Below, piece by piece: positions 63,168 through 64,000 of a stretch of 64,000 bases of DNA. The notes below the pieces were generated by a model. The model ran no database searches, had not been told where the DNA came from, and was given only the letters and a program-made list of their open reading frames with translations. Every line of letters begins with the position of its first letter. Position 1 is the stretch's first letter. Origin of the DNA: Pseudorasbora parva (Eukaryota > Chordata > Actinopteri > Cypriniformes > Gobionidae); the NCBI RefSeq assembly GCF_024679245.1, contig NC_090173.1:52460518-52524517 (forward strand), given 5' to 3'. Both the position numbers and the translations under genes were made by a program.

Positions 63168-64000
63168 GCGCGCGCACTCCGAACCGATCTCAGACTGAGC
63201 GCCCCGTTGTTTTTCAATACTTATGGGGATGAAAATAAATATATTCATAAATACTTTTTGGAGTTCAACTCTTTTGACAAAGCTTGAACAAAATACTTTC
63301 AAAATTTAAGACTTTATAAAGCCGTGATAAGACTTTTTAATACTTTATAAGGGTCTTAATTTTCCCAAAATTGATTTATCACCTTTTAAGACTTTTCAAG
63401 ACCCCGCGGATACCCTGTTAAAGGACAACTCCGGTGAGAAATGAACCTAGGTGTAATTACAGATGGTTACAGAGTAGATCGTTCCCTGGGATGCGTTTTC
63501 ATGGAAATCGAATGTAAAGAGTTTTATCTCTAAAAACAGATTAGCTTATAACACTAGTCAATGGGGCACCGGGTGGTGAAATTAAATCGCTAGTTAATAC
63601 CACTAACAAGGCTAAAAATAGCCTCACACTCACACAGTAGCATAATGAGGGTCCCTACATGCAAACCGAAGCATTGAGAACTTTATAAGAGTACAAACAG
63701 TTTAATAAGAAGATACTTTATAAACATAGTGCCTTACGCGTTCACGGACAGGCACCATCTTGGAAAACAATCTCGACCAGTCGAGCCACGAGAGCTCTGC
63801 TAAGTGATGAACTGTGACTTGGAATCTCATATGGTCCGTTGTTTCCGGAAGAAAACACTGAACACAACAAATAAGATAAAAAAATAAAAATAAAAATGTC
63901 TATGTTATTACATTTCACAATGTTTTTTATGAAATTATTTGGCCCGCCCCGCACCACTGTATATATTTTTACAACTCGCCCCGCACCCGGGGTCCACAGG
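63168..64000. other. Repeat-derived DNA to window end
   Basis: From about 63,418 a repeat starting TTAAAGGACAACTCCGGTGA runs to the end of the window, of a kind that recurs in fish genomes. No coding frame. Confidence 0.45.

Overview
The window looks like teleost DNA, most likely from a cyprinid (carp, goldfish or zebrafish relatives). This rests on the NLR-C type leucine-rich-repeat exons, the density and kinds of transposons (hAT, Tc1, DIRS, sushi-type and Gmr1-type Ty3/gypsy, L2-like LINEs), long CA/TG microsatellites and low gene density. No tRNA, rRNA, CRISPR or bacterial features were seen. The only host coding sequence I can support is the 3' part of one NLR (NLRC3-like) gene on the + strand.

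Layout, left third. 1-3250 is AT-rich DNA without a gene. From 3253 to 38797 an array of about 850-bp cassettes repeats, each carrying a 174-bp, phase 2-2 LRR exon (3818-3991, 4669-4842, 16319-16492, 18099-18272). A different terminal-type LRR exon follows at 38624-38797. Three nested transposon blocks of 9-11 kb and one small element split the array. Removing them restores the 850-bp period. Block A (5280-16074) is a Ty3/gypsy element with Gmr1-like pol order (IN before RT). Its 3' LTR holds a 6.5-kb palindromic DNA element, which holds a LINE, which holds a Tc1 derivative. A hAT element sits in the other arm.

Middle third. Block B (18350-27602) is a TIR element with TA duplications. It carries a Tc1/mariner transposase with an unbroken reading frame (20260-21297) and an apparently intact sushi-type chromovirus (21728-26868) with two identical 431-bp LTRs and a self-priming type primer site. 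Block C (28104-37868) is a CCCAGAT-ended element containing a 1.2-kb hAT element and a DIRS tyrosine-recombinase retrotransposon (30577-36714) with its internal complementary region.

Right third, 38.8-64 kb. This is transposon-on-transposon DNA. It holds a BED-type hAT gene broken by a 5'-truncated gypsy element, and at least six non-autonomous hAT-like elements with exact or near-exact 8-bp target duplications. There is also a TTAA-flanked element holding a TTA-flanked one, and a TIR element with internal 195-bp repeats. About 3.6 kb of a 38-bp satellite lies inside a decayed BED-finger hAT, and every satellite unit carries splice-site-like motifs.

How they interact: the NLR exons form the substrate and the transposons are passengers that lengthened its introns from under 1 kb to about 10 kb. 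Whether the NLR gene is still spliced across these insertions cannot be told from sequence alone.
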